Assembly: GCA_900239685.1 (NCBI GenBank)
Contig: OENT01000099.1
Span: forward strand, 154,962 to 218,961
Length of the DNA: 64,000 nucleotides
Direction: 5' to 3'
Origin: Rotaria macrura
Taxonomy: Eukaryota; Rotifera; Eurotatoria; Philodinida; Philodinidae
In this document: positions 1 to 12,648 of the stretch, piece by piece
Layout of the letters: the number at the start of each line of letters is the position of its first letter
How positions within the stretch are numbered: position 1 is the stretch's first letter
The notes under the pieces: generated by a model
What the model saw: only the letters and a program-made list of their open reading frames with translations
What the model was told of the DNA's origin: nothing
Databases searched by the model: none
Program-made: the position numbers and the translations under genes

Positions 1-782
1 ATAAAAACATTTTTGCGAAAATGTTTTGCTGTTTTTTTAAATTTTCTCAATTTTCACGCGGTTTTTGAGGATTTGACCTATCTCGTCCTGCGTAACTTTT
101 AATCCTACACACGCTGAGCGCTTCATTAATTGTTTATTAATTAATTAATTAATCAGTAATTAGAAATCAAAGACCTAATTTTTAAAAAAAAATCGTTTTT
201 GACATAGAGGACCTCTCAAAGATCACTAAAAATTTCGGTCAAAAAATTGGTGTTTGGAAAAAAAGTTATAGTGATTCTGAAAAAGCAGAACATGGGCTAT
301 GACCTCATGGTGTTATTTTAATTTTAATTGTCTTGACGAAAATCGACTTTTTTTGAGGGGGGGGGGCCTTAATCATACGCAAAAAGGTAAGGATTCCGTG
401 TGCATCTAAGATGATTTTTCACTGTCGAAAGCATGTTATTTTTCGTGATAGAAAAATCAACGATGATCGTTTATGCATGTATTTTATGTACTACATGGTA
501 TAGAACTTATTTGATTTAGATAGAATCATAATTACTGAAATTGACGTAATAAGTCAGAATAAGTTGTCAACGATGTATTTTCATTAATATTGATATACAA
601 AGGATTGATATTTGGATATTGTGGATCCGTTGGATGTCCTTGAAATTTAAAATATGGGTGAACATATGTAAACCCATCGAGTTCTCTTGTTACAATATAA
701 ATTTCGAGACGAATATGATTGCATTCTAAGAAATATGCATTTGGAATCTACAAACATAAAGTTGTATAACTGATGGTTCTTT
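1..782. other. AT-rich flank, no gene seen
   Basis: This stretch lies downstream of the OTU-like gene. It holds T-rich and A-rich tracts and a run of G residues near 356-366. I see no open frame with coding character and no clear repeat boundary. It may hold the 3' UTR and terminator of the OTU-like gene, but no strong polyadenylation context decides this. Confidence 0.4.
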
Positions 783-2197
783 TTAAAGATAGGAACAAAC
801 TAGTAGATTAAGATAACGACGGTTGTTTCGATCGGCCATATAGCGTGGTGGTCGAGGTTTTGATGGATTTCCATTCCGTTTTTTTGACTTCTTTGGATAA
901 AAATCATGCTGTGTACGACCACGAAACTTTTTTACAGGCTCTATCTCGAGTCTCATTTTTTCCACTTGATGTACATCGTTGGAATCTATTGTAAAATTTT
1001 CTATCGGCTTTTCTCCATTCGATGAATCTTATATTATTTGAATTAGTATGAGAAATATTATCATGATGTTTACTTACAAGATAGGCTCTCAGATAGGTCC
1101 ATTTGTAAATGTTTTCCAATCGTTAAACATTCAGAATTGTTATCGTCTAATCGAAGTATGATTTATATGAAATGTATCATGTATTAAACTTACTCGACTG
1201 TGATAATTCGGAACTATAGAATTCACCCATTTTTATTCGTTTACTGGAAACTATAAAATATACATCTTAAGACATCAATTCATAAGTAATTGTCACTAAC
1301 CATTACTGCCATCCGATGGTGATATTCGGTCAATAACCTGACTGAATGACAAACTGCTATATTCTATAGACACAATAAATTAAAATAAAGATAAAGTTAA
1401 TAGAATTTCTGTACCTTGATCTTTTCGTTTGGTTGATACTGCTCTGGCAGCATTTGGAGTAATGCTTTTAACTACTATTTCAGCTGCATTGAAATCTTAA
1501 GTACAAGAGAAAATAAAACTCAAAATAGTGAAGTTAAGTACTTACCACAGACTTCAGAATCTACTTCAGTTAAACTGTTTCGATTACATTTATCTACTTC
1601 CATATTAATATTATCTGAAAATTAATGACGATACAATTGCTTGATTAAACACAATTTCATTTTCTTACAATTAAATTCTTCTTTTATAAACTTCCTTAGC
1701 GATTCGATAATGTTTTTATCATCACGATTAAAATAAGTAATTCTCTTCTGTGGATTAATCATATCAACCATATATAGAGCATCATAATGCTTTCTGGCTT
1801 CATCATAAACTAGATACATACATTTTGTATCGGTCTGTGAACCATAATTCAAAACAGTAACTTTGATTTCATCGCTTTGATAGTTTGCCACTGAAACAAT
1901 GCGAATCTCTAGTTTGCATAACTTAGCCAAAGTTTGAATTATCAGTTCACCAGTATTTATGGTACCCTTTTTAATTTTATCACAATAGTTATTCATAGGA
2001 GTGGGGTCGAAATCACGTTTTGATGTTTGATTCTTTCTAAGTATTTTTGTGCGAGCATGGTCTGCAACCAAAGAACGCAGACGCTTGTCATCCATGTTGT
2101 CTGTGATATCGTCTGCATAGCGTACGGATTCATATAAAGATGATTCGGTGTCCTTGATTATTTCACGGTGGAAGACGCTTGTTGGCGCGGATTTCAT
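783..2197 (-). CDS. OTU-like protein with Ser at the catalytic Cys position, 370 aa
   Basis: Seven exons on the minus strand: 1669-2197, 1546-1614, 1415-1495, 1301-1363, 1194-1250, 1078-1146 and 783-1027. All introns are GT-AG and all junctions are phase 1, giving 370 codons plus TAA. The ATG is preceded directly by an in-frame TAA two codons upstream. Exon 1 carries an OTU-type papain-like fold: DTESSLYESV (residues 16-25) lines up with the active-site block DNSCLF of OTU1/YOD1-type enzymes, and KHYDAL further on matches the catalytic His block. Ser20 stands where the nucleophile Cys should be, so cleavage of ubiquitin chains is unlikely; binding could remain. The C-terminal half is a low-complexity, Lys/Arg-rich tail with no domain I recognise. 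The OTU call rests on motif spacing and is moderate; the exon model is strong because six consecutive phases agree. Confidence 0.6.
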
Positions 2198-3424
2198 CCC
2201 TTATTGTTCTCAGGAAGTATATTCGAATTATAATCTGAGAATTAATAAGATACTTATATTTATTCAAATAGAGAAAACAACTTCACTTCCTACTCCGTAG
2301 CAAACGTTTCGTAAGAGTAGAAAAAAACGAGAAAAAAAATCTTATTGACATGACCGTTTGCTCTCTTTTTTTCTAAATTTTTTCATAGGTAGAAGAGAAA
2401 CTAAAATGTGTCGCTGTGAGGTTTTATCTCAGCGGTTATTCAAATGCTTTGCCAATGAATTATTCCTTAAGACTGAAAAATTCCACCTTAATGATTATCA
2501 TTCGTTTTAGGTTCCAAGGATTCATATTTGTGTTATAATACAAATTCTTCATATAAACGTGAAATCTCTATTTTTTAACTGCTGATAGGCATTGATATTT
2601 TCGACAATGAAAAATATCTGCTGTTTGATTTGATTATTTAAATTACTTATGAAGGCGGAAAATAAATAATACAACACTGAATGATTGTTTTTTCTCAAAG
2701 AACAAAGACGTATAAATATGCATTACCTGTATCAAATGTAAAGAAAACTTTTTAATGTTTATATCTTGGCCATTGAAAATAATAAATTGGAATATTTCTT
2801 CTTAAAGAACAGACAATGAATGGCATTGCAATCATAGCCTTTTAATAAAGTTGACTGGTTACAAGTTAGTGATGAAATTACACAAAGATGGATTATTCCA
2901 ACAGAAATAGCTTGCATCCATCGATCGAATGCTGAGTTTCTGGAATGTTCGTTTGTATAGAATGTAATGATGGAAAACTATACTCATAAACAGTCTAAGA
3001 GGACAAGGGCAATTTTCTAGTATATTTTTCGTCACAGAAGAATGAAAACGTAAATAGGCAATGATTCTCTATATTTGGTTGATGTTAGAGGTGAATCCTG
3101 AAGTACTAGGGTGAATGAAGATCCACACTTGTGATTGAAACTCACTGAATGAATTTTCAGTTGAGCTTGAAATAAATTTTGGTGAAAGTCACAAAAATCA
3201 TACAGTATTCATATTCACGACGGATCTTTCGAGTCAAGCAAACTATATTTGTTTTGTCTACCAATCAAGAAATCTTTTATTTACCCTGATCAAACAATAT
3301 AGAGGAAAATTATTACAATATAGTAGGTTGCTGTGGGAACGACTCTTTTACGGATTTCCTTTCCAATAAAAATAAATTTTATACCCTGGCATCTCGTGTT
3401 TCACAAAGCAGCATGAACTATTTT

Positions 3425-4367
3425 TATCATAATAAAGGACTCCCTTTTATTTTCTGTTTTCAAGAAACTTAAAATCATTTTCAAATCAGCTACTCAGCTC
3501 ATTCGATAGATTAGAGAACTTATTGTTCTACGAAATCGTGGACTTCATTTTTCAAGCTGGTTTTTCTTGTTGACCCTTAATTCAAAACACTAGCATATAC
3601 TAAATTATTCAACTGCGGCGATGAAATAGCTGAAAAAGAGACAACAGTATTTTATTATAATCCCATTTAAATTTCAGAAGGGTGAGAAAATTCCATGTCG
3701 AATTTTATAATTTCTGATGTATTTTTCAAAATTTTACAATAGATTTTTGGGAGAAAAATGTTTGAATTAGAAAATAGCAGAACACTGAAAAAAGTAAACT
3801 TTCCTGACAGACGACCTCTGCTATCTTTGTTGTTTTGTTCGAAGCAGACTGAATGTTTCATTTATTCTAGTTAGCGTTAACGCCATGTTATTCAGAATAA
3901 ATTTCTACATCTGGCGAAGTAAAGATTACTATTCCATAGACCAACTCTGCTATTGAAAAATATAATTTGCAGAAGTACATTCGAAAATAGAACTAGAAGT
4001 TGGTTCTATGGGGGTTTCTCCGCAAGCTAGAGTAAAAATTCCTTGCAAATGTTGAAGAAACATACAATACGGAATTCTGTATCAATCGATACAAAATCTT
4101 TTACTTTTAGCATCGATTTCGATCACCAATCACTACCATAAATTGATAGATATCAATCGAAAATAGGCTTTTGCAGTTGAAAAATTGAGTAGGTTTTATT
4201 GTTTTGAATTTAGCGTCAATAAGAAAAGTCTGCTTGAAAATGGAAGCCCACGATTTCGTAGAACAATGAGTTTTCTACTCTATCGAATGAGCTGAGTAGC
4301 TAATTTGAAAACGATTTTAAGTTTCTTGAAAACAGAAAATGAAAGTGAGTCCTTTGTTATGGAACAC
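3425..4367. mobile_element. Foldback (long inverted-repeat) element, ~0.94 kb
   Basis: Two arms of about 195 bp, at about 3423-3617 and 4173-4371, are inverted copies of each other with only scattered mismatches; both contain AAGGACTC and CTACTCAGCTCATTCGATAG. The ~555 bp between them are unrelated and hold no gene. Long terminal arms and no coding capacity fit a non-autonomous foldback DNA transposon. I could not find a convincing target-site duplication, so the family is unknown and the outer ends are uncertain by a few bases. Confidence 0.75.
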
Positions 4368-7300
4368 CCGTTATGTCACATTAAACGTGCGAATGAAAGA
4401 GAAACTTTGCATTGGGTGTACACAAACAAATGATACAATTCACGTTTACTTTTAAAAGGTTTCATACTCCTCGATAGACTAAATCATAGTTTCGTTTATA
4501 TTTCGTTCAACTTATTAGTTTGATCTTTTTTTAGATTAAGTTCATTTATTTTTATATTCATCTATCGTTGTTATGCTATACATTATCGTGTTGGTCATTT
4601 TTTAAATGATAGTTGTTATCAGAGGTCCAGGCAAGTCTATCTATCGAGACTTGTTCTCCTGCGGATGCTTACACCGTTTTTATTTGTCTTTATCTGTTCT
4701 CTAATTTCTTCGCCCTGAACTGTCAGCCTTAGACCAGACGGTCTGGTGACAATTTCCTGTTAATTTAAAATAAATATAAATTGTCATTAGTTATAATTTA
4801 TTTTAAATATAAATTATTTTTCTCTTGTAATTTAATAAATATAAATTAAATGATCGTGTTTTTTTGTGATACTTATAATTACAAATGTATTCTATTTCAG
4901 AGATCACACTCATATATAAATCATATATTATTCACTATATCCATTGAGTTGAAAGTTGCTAAAAAGAATATTAGTTTCTTTTTCCATAGGAATGGGAAAA
5001 GGATCACTCAGGTTCCTTTCTTGAGATTTGTTCACTTTAATACCAAGAAAAATGTTGTTACATTCATGTTAAATATTTTACGTTACGTCTTTGGTTGCTC
5101 TGAAATCCATGAAGAAGTTTTGAAAGGATCGTGTTCAGTCATCTAAAATTTCTCAACTGATTTTGATGAACATGAGTGTTAGTGTGCCGAGTATAAAAAT
5201 AATAACTGGAGAAAGTATGACGCAGTCATAAAAAGATATTTTATTATTTTACGCACATGTTTGAGCAGTGGAGGTTTTTCTTCGAATAGTATGAGAAAAT
5301 TGTATGCGCTTATATCTGCCTAGTTATGATTTTTATGATTCGATCTAGAAATGAAGACTTAATTTACATCCAAAAGTAAAGCTTTCTTATCTAATAAAAA
5401 CTAATCAAACTTGTCTTCTGCTGTTATTTTAATTTTTATCGATAGACGCAATTTTCAAGCATGCACTTCGTAGCAGTTATTAGCAGACGATTTTTTTCAG
5501 ATGCCATTTGAAAAACATTACGTTTCATATTGTAATAAACATGGAAATTAAGAAATGATGCTGTCATTCTTTAAGTCTGTGTCCATCACTTAATGTCTGA
5601 TTGTTTGACCTGGGATATGCTTTAATCTGGAGAAAATGTTTCCGAGAATCGGATCCCATATGAATTCGAGTGGACTATGTGAAAACTTCTGCAACATCAA
5701 CACATTTCACTCGGAATGCTGATCAAGCAATAGGAGTTGACTCCCCAGGCGTAGAATACCATAGAATTTACCATTGGATTCGAAAACAGAACAGTGAACC
5801 TACATAAATAGACATCGACTGATCCAATTCGATCAGATCCCATTAAATTGGGTATTGAATTCATTCATCTGGGAGTAGGAAACCCAATGAAATTCAAGCT
5901 TCAGTTGAATTATTCAATTTTAACCTAGAGTTTTAATAAAAACTTGGCGGGAACTCGCTATTTTGAAATATTCGCCTTTCGTTTGATAATATCGAAGTTT
6001 CCGCTTGATAGTACATGATAACTGACGAATGTTTTTAAGTTCTATATCTCATTTGTGAAGGATTATAATTCTTTAGGCGCATATGAATAGCTCAAGATCT
6101 TGAACTATTTTCTGTTTGACAACGCAAAGCGTCTTTAGTGATAAACAAATGACGAAAACTATTGTTTTCACGTCGGGAAATTTAAGCTGATTGTACAACA
6201 GTTTGTTTGCTCTTGTTCTTAAAAACCCAGTGGTGAAACAGACCTTAAATAAACACCAGTAGATCAGTGTATTGGATTGCGAATAGGCTTCGTCATAAAA
6301 TCATACCTGACTACTGATTCAACGGATATTCTTCCAGTTCAAGGCAACGATTTATGCACTCAAACGGGAATGTGTGTCATGGCCCAATCAACTATCCAGT
6401 GAAATATGTTACAATGCTTTTCGGAAAACTAACTGTGACAAGCAGCAGAATCGAGCAGAAAAGACGTTTCGGTTGAATGCAAATGCTATATAACATATGA
6501 TTTATACATAAGTATGATGTTTGAAATAGAAAATATTTGTAATCTTAAGTGTCAGAAAAATACGATCGTTTAATTTAATTTATATCCATTAAATTACAGG
6601 AGAAAAATAATTTATATTTAAAATTAAGTTAAATTATTGATAATTTGATTTACGCGTAAATTAAATGAAAACTAAATATAAATTGACACCTCTACACCTA
6701 ACCTCAAAACCGTCAATTTTGCCTGCCACAGACAGGTAGACTAACAGACCCCGACAGACCGAGCCAGGCAATGACTCACGGTCTGTCTGGGCGGTATGTC
6801 TGACTAATGTCGAAAACTATGTTTTTAATCATTTTATATGAAGAATAATCTAACAAGAAAATATCTAACAATCAATAATTTTTTATTTATTTTTCTTTTA
6901 TCCTTAGCGCCTACCAACGATAACTCTTTTAAATATTTTTCCAGACTAATATCATTATTTGCATAATGGTCAGGACGTCTATCAAAACGACGTTGTACAG
7001 AATGTGTTTTCGATTTTTGGTCCATCATTTGTCATTATACATCGTTTTATAATAGTAGGAATAAGTGTTAAAAATATGATATTTCACAGCATTTATAAAG
7101 CCAGATATCCTTGCGGATACTCTTTTCAGTTTTTCATCAATTAGTCTGATAATTGAACATAACCAGCTTAAGTTCTAATCTGTACAACTGTTCCTTTTTA
7201 ATCAGAGAATGTGATGATTAATTTATCTCTACTTATATTTTATTTTTGAAACGGTTTCTTTATATTATATTCGAAATTGAATATGTTATTACTATGTTTA

Positions 7301-7572
7301 ACAATTATGCCTCATGCTTTCTGATTATTTGTCAGGTCGTCCTGTTATCATTTGACCACTTTTACGATATCAACTCAAATAGGATTTCATCCTTGTTGTC
7401 TGCAAATTTTCCGACATTATATTATTCGACATTACTCAGTACATTCGTCTGGACCACTGGTTGTTATGGTTTTTTTTTAATTATGTAAACCGAGACATTT
7501 CAGTAAATATAAAACTAGAACAAATAGATTTTCGAGAGTGGTAAAATTTTTATAACATTTCTATTACCGTAT

Positions 7573-7935
7573 TCAGTTCCCGATATTTCCAAGTGAATTC
7601 CAGTTCTCGACTTTCATAGAAAACAGGACGGAAAAAGTTCGTTCGCGCAGGCCCCTACATATAGTCAGCAGTAAAGCGTAATTTCTCAAGTAGAAGCATA
7701 TTTCTGGTGTGCAATCGTTTCTGACTATGTCTTCTATAGATAGACTAGAATGAGTTGATCGCCGAATTTTTCTTACATAAAATTTTAGATTTCCCAATGA
7801 AATCGTAATATCTAAAATTGTAGCTTTTTCACAGTCAACATGGTCGAATCCAATGAGTACTTTTCTATGATGGGTAACATTAGGCACAGCAATTGTTGAG
7901 AATTTAAACTTTGCTGGACTATAAAACGACTCCAT
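7573..7935 (-). CDS. Unassigned open reading frame, 120 codons
   Basis: A single open frame starting MESFYSPAKFKF. The first half has alternating hydrophobic and charged residues (for example KVLIGFDHVD and ATILDITISLG), as expected of a beta-rich fold, but I do not recognise a family. No neighbouring exon joins it with a convincing phase. It may be a fragment of a decayed gene or a chance frame in AT-rich DNA. Confidence 0.2.
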   Translation of the reverse strand: MESFYSPAKFKFSTIAVPNVTHHRKVLIGFDHVDCEKATILDITISLGNLKFYVRKIRRSTHSSLSIEDIVRNDCTPEICFYLRNYALLLTICRGLRERTFSVLFSMKVENWNSLGNIGN

Positions 7936-9073
7936 AGGGGTTACCTTCTACCATAGCACTTGATCGGAAAGAAAATATTTCACAAACTTTACTAGATGAT
8001 CGTAAGTCTTTAGTTTATTGGCGGGGTTCATATTATTAATTTTACAGATGATTTTCATGCAATTAAGACTCCATAACGTATTAATGAAATTATCGATATT
8101 GTTTTGATTTCATTAATTCCAGTATTATTTAATATTTAAACTATCTCTTTCTTTATTCGATACATTACTATTCTCGGATAATAATGATGATGAAAACATT
8201 GAACTTAATCTCAATAATTCATTATGTGATTTTGTTAAATATAATAAATGCAGAAATGTATATCGTAGAGCTTAGGATCATTTCTATTGGCTATTTTTTA
8301 TTCGTTTAATAATTTACTGATAATAGCAAGGCCAAGTTTTAATGAAGATCTACATCTTGTTTCATCCTTTTCGAAAGTATTAATTGGAGAGTTAAAAGTA
8401 GTACATCAGAACGTCATCGATTGAATCCATGTAAACATGTTCCGATACAACAACGTTCCATTTGATTTTTAGTGATCCTAGTTCATTCTCGTTTCTGGTG
8501 GTAACCATGTATTAATTGTAGGATTATATCATCATCGAAATATAGGTTCAGGTGTTCATAGAATAACTGGAATCAATTTAATTGATCATAATCATTTTAT
8601 TGAATTCTACACACACACGCACACACACAAACAACTACGCAAAAAAAAACACAATTTTATCATAGCCACAAAATATGAGTCAACTGTCTAACCAAAAAGA
8701 AAAACTGATGATTGATTGAGAAAGAAATAACTAACAAAACTATAGTACCATTCACACGCACACACACGTCACCGGACGCGTATTTTGTTTTTGATTTTTG
8801 GATAGAAGAGATAAAAAGAAGAAAAAAGAACGACTAGTGAGGTGCATTAACAATAACAACAACAACAACTTTTTAACTGATCCTATCACAGAAAAGGCTA
8901 ATTAACAATTCTTAGATACATAGATAAATATGTACATGAACTACCGGAATAAGAGAAAAAAATACAGGAATGTTACAACAAAGGCATCTATTTATGGACG
9001 AATGAAACAAACACAAAAAAATATCTCATCACAAATGCTTTTTCTTTATTGTCTTCTACTGAACTAAAATAAA

Positions 9074-12000
9074 TCATTCATTAAATTGATTTTCTTTATC
9101 GTTTTCATTCAATAAAGTTGATTTCTTTTTCAATGAGTACATTCGGTGTTCATCTGATTCAGGTATATCAAATAATTCATTATAAAATAGATTATCATTC
9201 TAGAACAAAATACATCGAAATGACAAGTAGTAACTATTCTAATGGGTTATTGAAACGAGTTAAAATTACCTTCTCATCGGTTTTAGTCGTATATATTTCT
9301 TCATATGATGAATTTTGTTTCGATTCATTTTGATGACGAGCAATAAAAGGATTCTTATTTGTTGTTGAGTTGATTGACCAATATAGCCAATACCAAAGTA
9401 CAGTTCGAATTTTTCGTGTCGTTATACGTAGAATACGTAATCCTTCAGCTAATTGTAAAACATCTACATTTTCCAAACGAACAATAAAATTGACATGAAG
9501 AAAAAACAAATGTCTATATGTGTATATATATATATATATATAAATGAATAAACCTTTCTCATCAGGTAAACGTGGTTCACCGGAACGACATTTTTCAGTT
9601 GCATTATCAATTTCCTGCCGACGGCGATCTTGAACTATATTAATTGCATTAAACCATTCATCAAGAGTTTCTCGTGTCGCTTCAATCTCTTGAATATGTA
9701 AGCATTCTCTGATGCGTTCATGTAAACGAATAATCTATTTAAAGTGATTCTAATGATGAAAATTATATGCAAGACAAAATTCTCATACTCGACTATATTC
9801 ATAATGATATTCGGCAATTAAACGATCAACACGTGATGGATTATTTGAAAGACTTAAAAAATTCGTATTCGTTGTATCGATCATTGATGATGACGATGAT
9901 TTGTGCAGCATTTGAATACCAAGTTTTGATTCTGTCTAAACAATAGATCAATCGAATGTATTTCATTAATGAAACTTTACAAATGTTGCTTTTGGTTTAT
10001 TCCTATTTTTCTTGAAGGCATACTATTCAACAGAGAACTTTTTTTTTCTATCTATCTAATTTTATTTGATGTTTTACAGAATAAAATTGTAACACTTACT
10101 TCTGCATAGCTATCTCGAACATAATTCAGTTGTTCATAACATTTTTCAATAGCAATATCTATATAATAGAATGGCATAGAAATAATATAAATAGGAAAAA
10201 AAATACACGAATTAACTAACGCAACGTATTTGCAACGCCTGTTCGTCTAAAATATGAAAATAAAAAGAAAAATTAGGTGTAAAGAAAATCAACAGACAAA
10301 CGATGCAAGTGACTTTAATGTATTCTTGTATCAAGCAGAAAGAAATGAAGAATATGAGATATTATATTATTTATGTGCGAAAGTTAGGCAGAGAAAGAAA
10401 ACTTGGAATATGAAATGTACCTGTTAGATCGAAAATAACTAAATGAAAGATTACACTAGAAGTACCCGTAGAACAAAAACAAATGGAATATTAGTCGTTA
10501 CCTAATCTCTTGGCATGTTGTTACAGGCGAAGTTAAATTCGTATCATTGATTGTTGATGGCATAGACATAGTATCATCTGAAGTCAAGAGTCTATTGTAG
10601 AAAACCCAAAAAAAAACGCAAGTACACGAAAACATACGAGATGAAATCGACACCATCGATGAATGTTGTCTAGAATAAAGTTGTTGCTGTTGTTGTTGTT
10701 GTAACATAATTTTATTTGAATTGGTATCTTGTGGTATCCATGATTGATTTAATTTTTTATTCTCTTTTTGTTTAAATGCATTGATAAGACGAACATTAGA
10801 CGATGGTAATGATGATGATGATGAACTTGAAGATGAGGACGATGAAGATGAGGACGATTGTTGATTGAGATTATTAGTATTATTGTTACGAGATTTTCTA
10901 TCATTCAATGTTGTTAATCCTGAACTACGTTGTAGACCAATCATCTGACGAAATTGCTGTAATGATACATTTCTTATGAGAGAATTTACACCAGTATGAT
11001 CACCTTTACGAACAAGAACTTGAATATCTTTAGGAGGATTATGATGAATAGAACATAAATCTTATCGTAATAAAAAGAAAAAAAGAATTAAGGAATAACA
11101 AAAAAGAAATTGAAAATAAATATTTTACCAGGAATATTACGTGGATGACCACTTTCGGAAAACGATGATAGATTATGATTCATGTGTTGCGATGAAGTAC
11201 TAGAAAGAAAGTTTTATCGAATTCAATGAACAACAATACCAGCAGAATAAATAGAAGCAATTCCTAAAAATGAGCTTCTCTGAATACGTTTACAGAAGAA
11301 GCACAAAGCATTGTAGAAGGAAAATCTAAGCTACCATCTGGTTACGTCATGATTATTTACAAGCAAAAGTTTGAATTTCAAAATGTGGCATCGATGACAA
11401 GACCTCAACTCATTAATTGAAAAAGCTTCTACAGAACATACTGTTAAGTAATCACATACTTTTATTCTTGAAGGTTAAACAGTAAGATTGAAAATTTTCA
11501 AGTATCTACTTCTCTATCGTGAAGATTGTAACTAGTGGCTTCTGGAAGTTTCTTTTTTGATCTTACCGGACTTTTCCTATAAATTGAGTAATGTTTGATA
11601 CTTGAAAAAAACCAAAACTCTTTCTCATGAGCAGTATTACACGAAAACTCGATATAAAAATGATGATCGATCTTTACGACATAAGCACTTGATTAGCAAT
11701 GGTTGATTTATATAGAGCACTGTGCAATAATATGTCTTCTACGATGATTCTTTACCTTTTCATTTGTTGAACAAAATGTATGTGTGGATCTGCTCTTTCA
11801 CTTTTAATCCATGATGTCGGATGCTGAAAATATGTTGGCATCATATCATGTTCGTGATATTCACTATTTTCATCAACGATACTCGATACCATTTGATTCA
11901 GATTCGCCGATCTAAATATAATTGTCTTGTATTCGATTAAATTTTTCAAAAATGATTTCATACCTCATTTCAGCAGGCAAATGAACACTACTATTAAGAA

Positions 12001-12223
12001 ATTTTTCACCATTGCCACTAGATGATAAATTGAAATGATCGATGTGTCCACTTTCTTCTAAATTCCAAGCTGTGTTATGAACTAAATAAGCTCGTAAAAG
12101 TCGATCATCAATCTAAATGATTATGATGATAGAAAAACAAAGTACTATTTAGCATGACACTAATTGAAAAAACTCTCGTTTTACCATGTTCGATGAAGAT
12201 GTTTGTAATGGTGATGATAACAT
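9074..12223 (-). CDS. Unrecognised 548-aa protein with coiled-coil C-terminal half
   Basis: Twelve exons on the minus strand: 12185-12223, 11964-12112, 11756-11911, 11129-11199, 10638-11060, 10502-10577, 10221-10246, 10100-10158, 9789-9935, 9554-9734, 9270-9463 and 9074-9199. Every GT-AG junction keeps phase, from MLSSPLQTSSSN to a TGA. The N-terminal ~240 residues are acidic and Ser-rich. A low-complexity stretch follows with ~16 consecutive Ser and a run of seven Gln. Residues ~315-440 are charged and helical (SRVDRLIAEYHYEYSR, IIRLHERIRECLH), probably a coiled coil; the tail is acidic/Lys-rich. I do not recognise the family. No signal peptide is seen. One short hydrophobic patch (TVLWYWLYWSI) lies in exon 11, too short to prove a membrane anchor. 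The start lies ~425 bp from the divergent UNC50 start, so the two may share a promoter region. Confidence 0.8.
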
Positions 12224-12648
12224 CTCTCAATCTAAAATTCTGAAACGAATATTAATATTATAATGATGTACATTTCTCATTCTTGCTATACTTTAAATAG
12301 CTGAAAGAGAAAAAAAATCCATAAACGTTATGTATCCACAACAAAAACACAACATTTAAAAACTAACAGACTGTTAATTGATTTCAAAGTCAAAGAATTA
12401 ATTCATATCCAATGAATATTTTTTTACAATCATTCTCTATATTTTGAACAATAGTGTCAATTAGTAAATTCATTTTTAATTTCATCAATCGAACTGATTA
12501 AAATTAAATACTCTTCAAGTTTAAACAAAATTCAAGTGACATCTACTCAGTATTTCTATTTGTCACTCCACGTTTTCTCGTATGCTACGTAATATCAATT
12601 GCTATAATTACAATTGAATTCATTTCAGGAAAAAAAGCCACAAAGAAA

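Larger units (their letters stand above)
2198..9073. other. Gene-poor AT-rich region with decayed repeats
   Basis: Between the OTU-like gene and the 3' end of the 548-aa gene I find no convincing gene. It contains the foldback element at 3425-4367; a GC-rich palindrome at 4733-4747 and a GACAGACCG hairpin at 6753-6787, with AT-rich inverted copies near 4798-4816 and 6607-6624; an unassigned open frame at 7573-7935; and CA-rich microsatellites near 8609-8635 and 8756-8768. Short open frames at 4850-5146 and 6834-7488 look accidental or decayed. The last few hundred bases may be the 3' UTR of the neighbouring gene. Confidence 0.5.

Noticed and set aside
4850-5146. 98-codon plus-strand frame
   Set aside because: Phe/Ile/Asn-rich composition as expected from AT-rich DNA; no recognised motif and no supporting exon.
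6834-7488. Short frames on both strands, including a Lys/Arg-rich minus frame (DQKSKTHSVQRRFDRR)
   Set aside because: A coding-like patch continues upstream in another frame but is broken by stops; I could not build an in-phase model. Possibly gene debris.
8595-8770. CA-rich tracts as possible telomeric repeats
   Set aside because: They are plain (CA)n microsatellite sequence with A-rich interruptions and lack the CCC runs seen in the telomere-like tract at 43750-43840.
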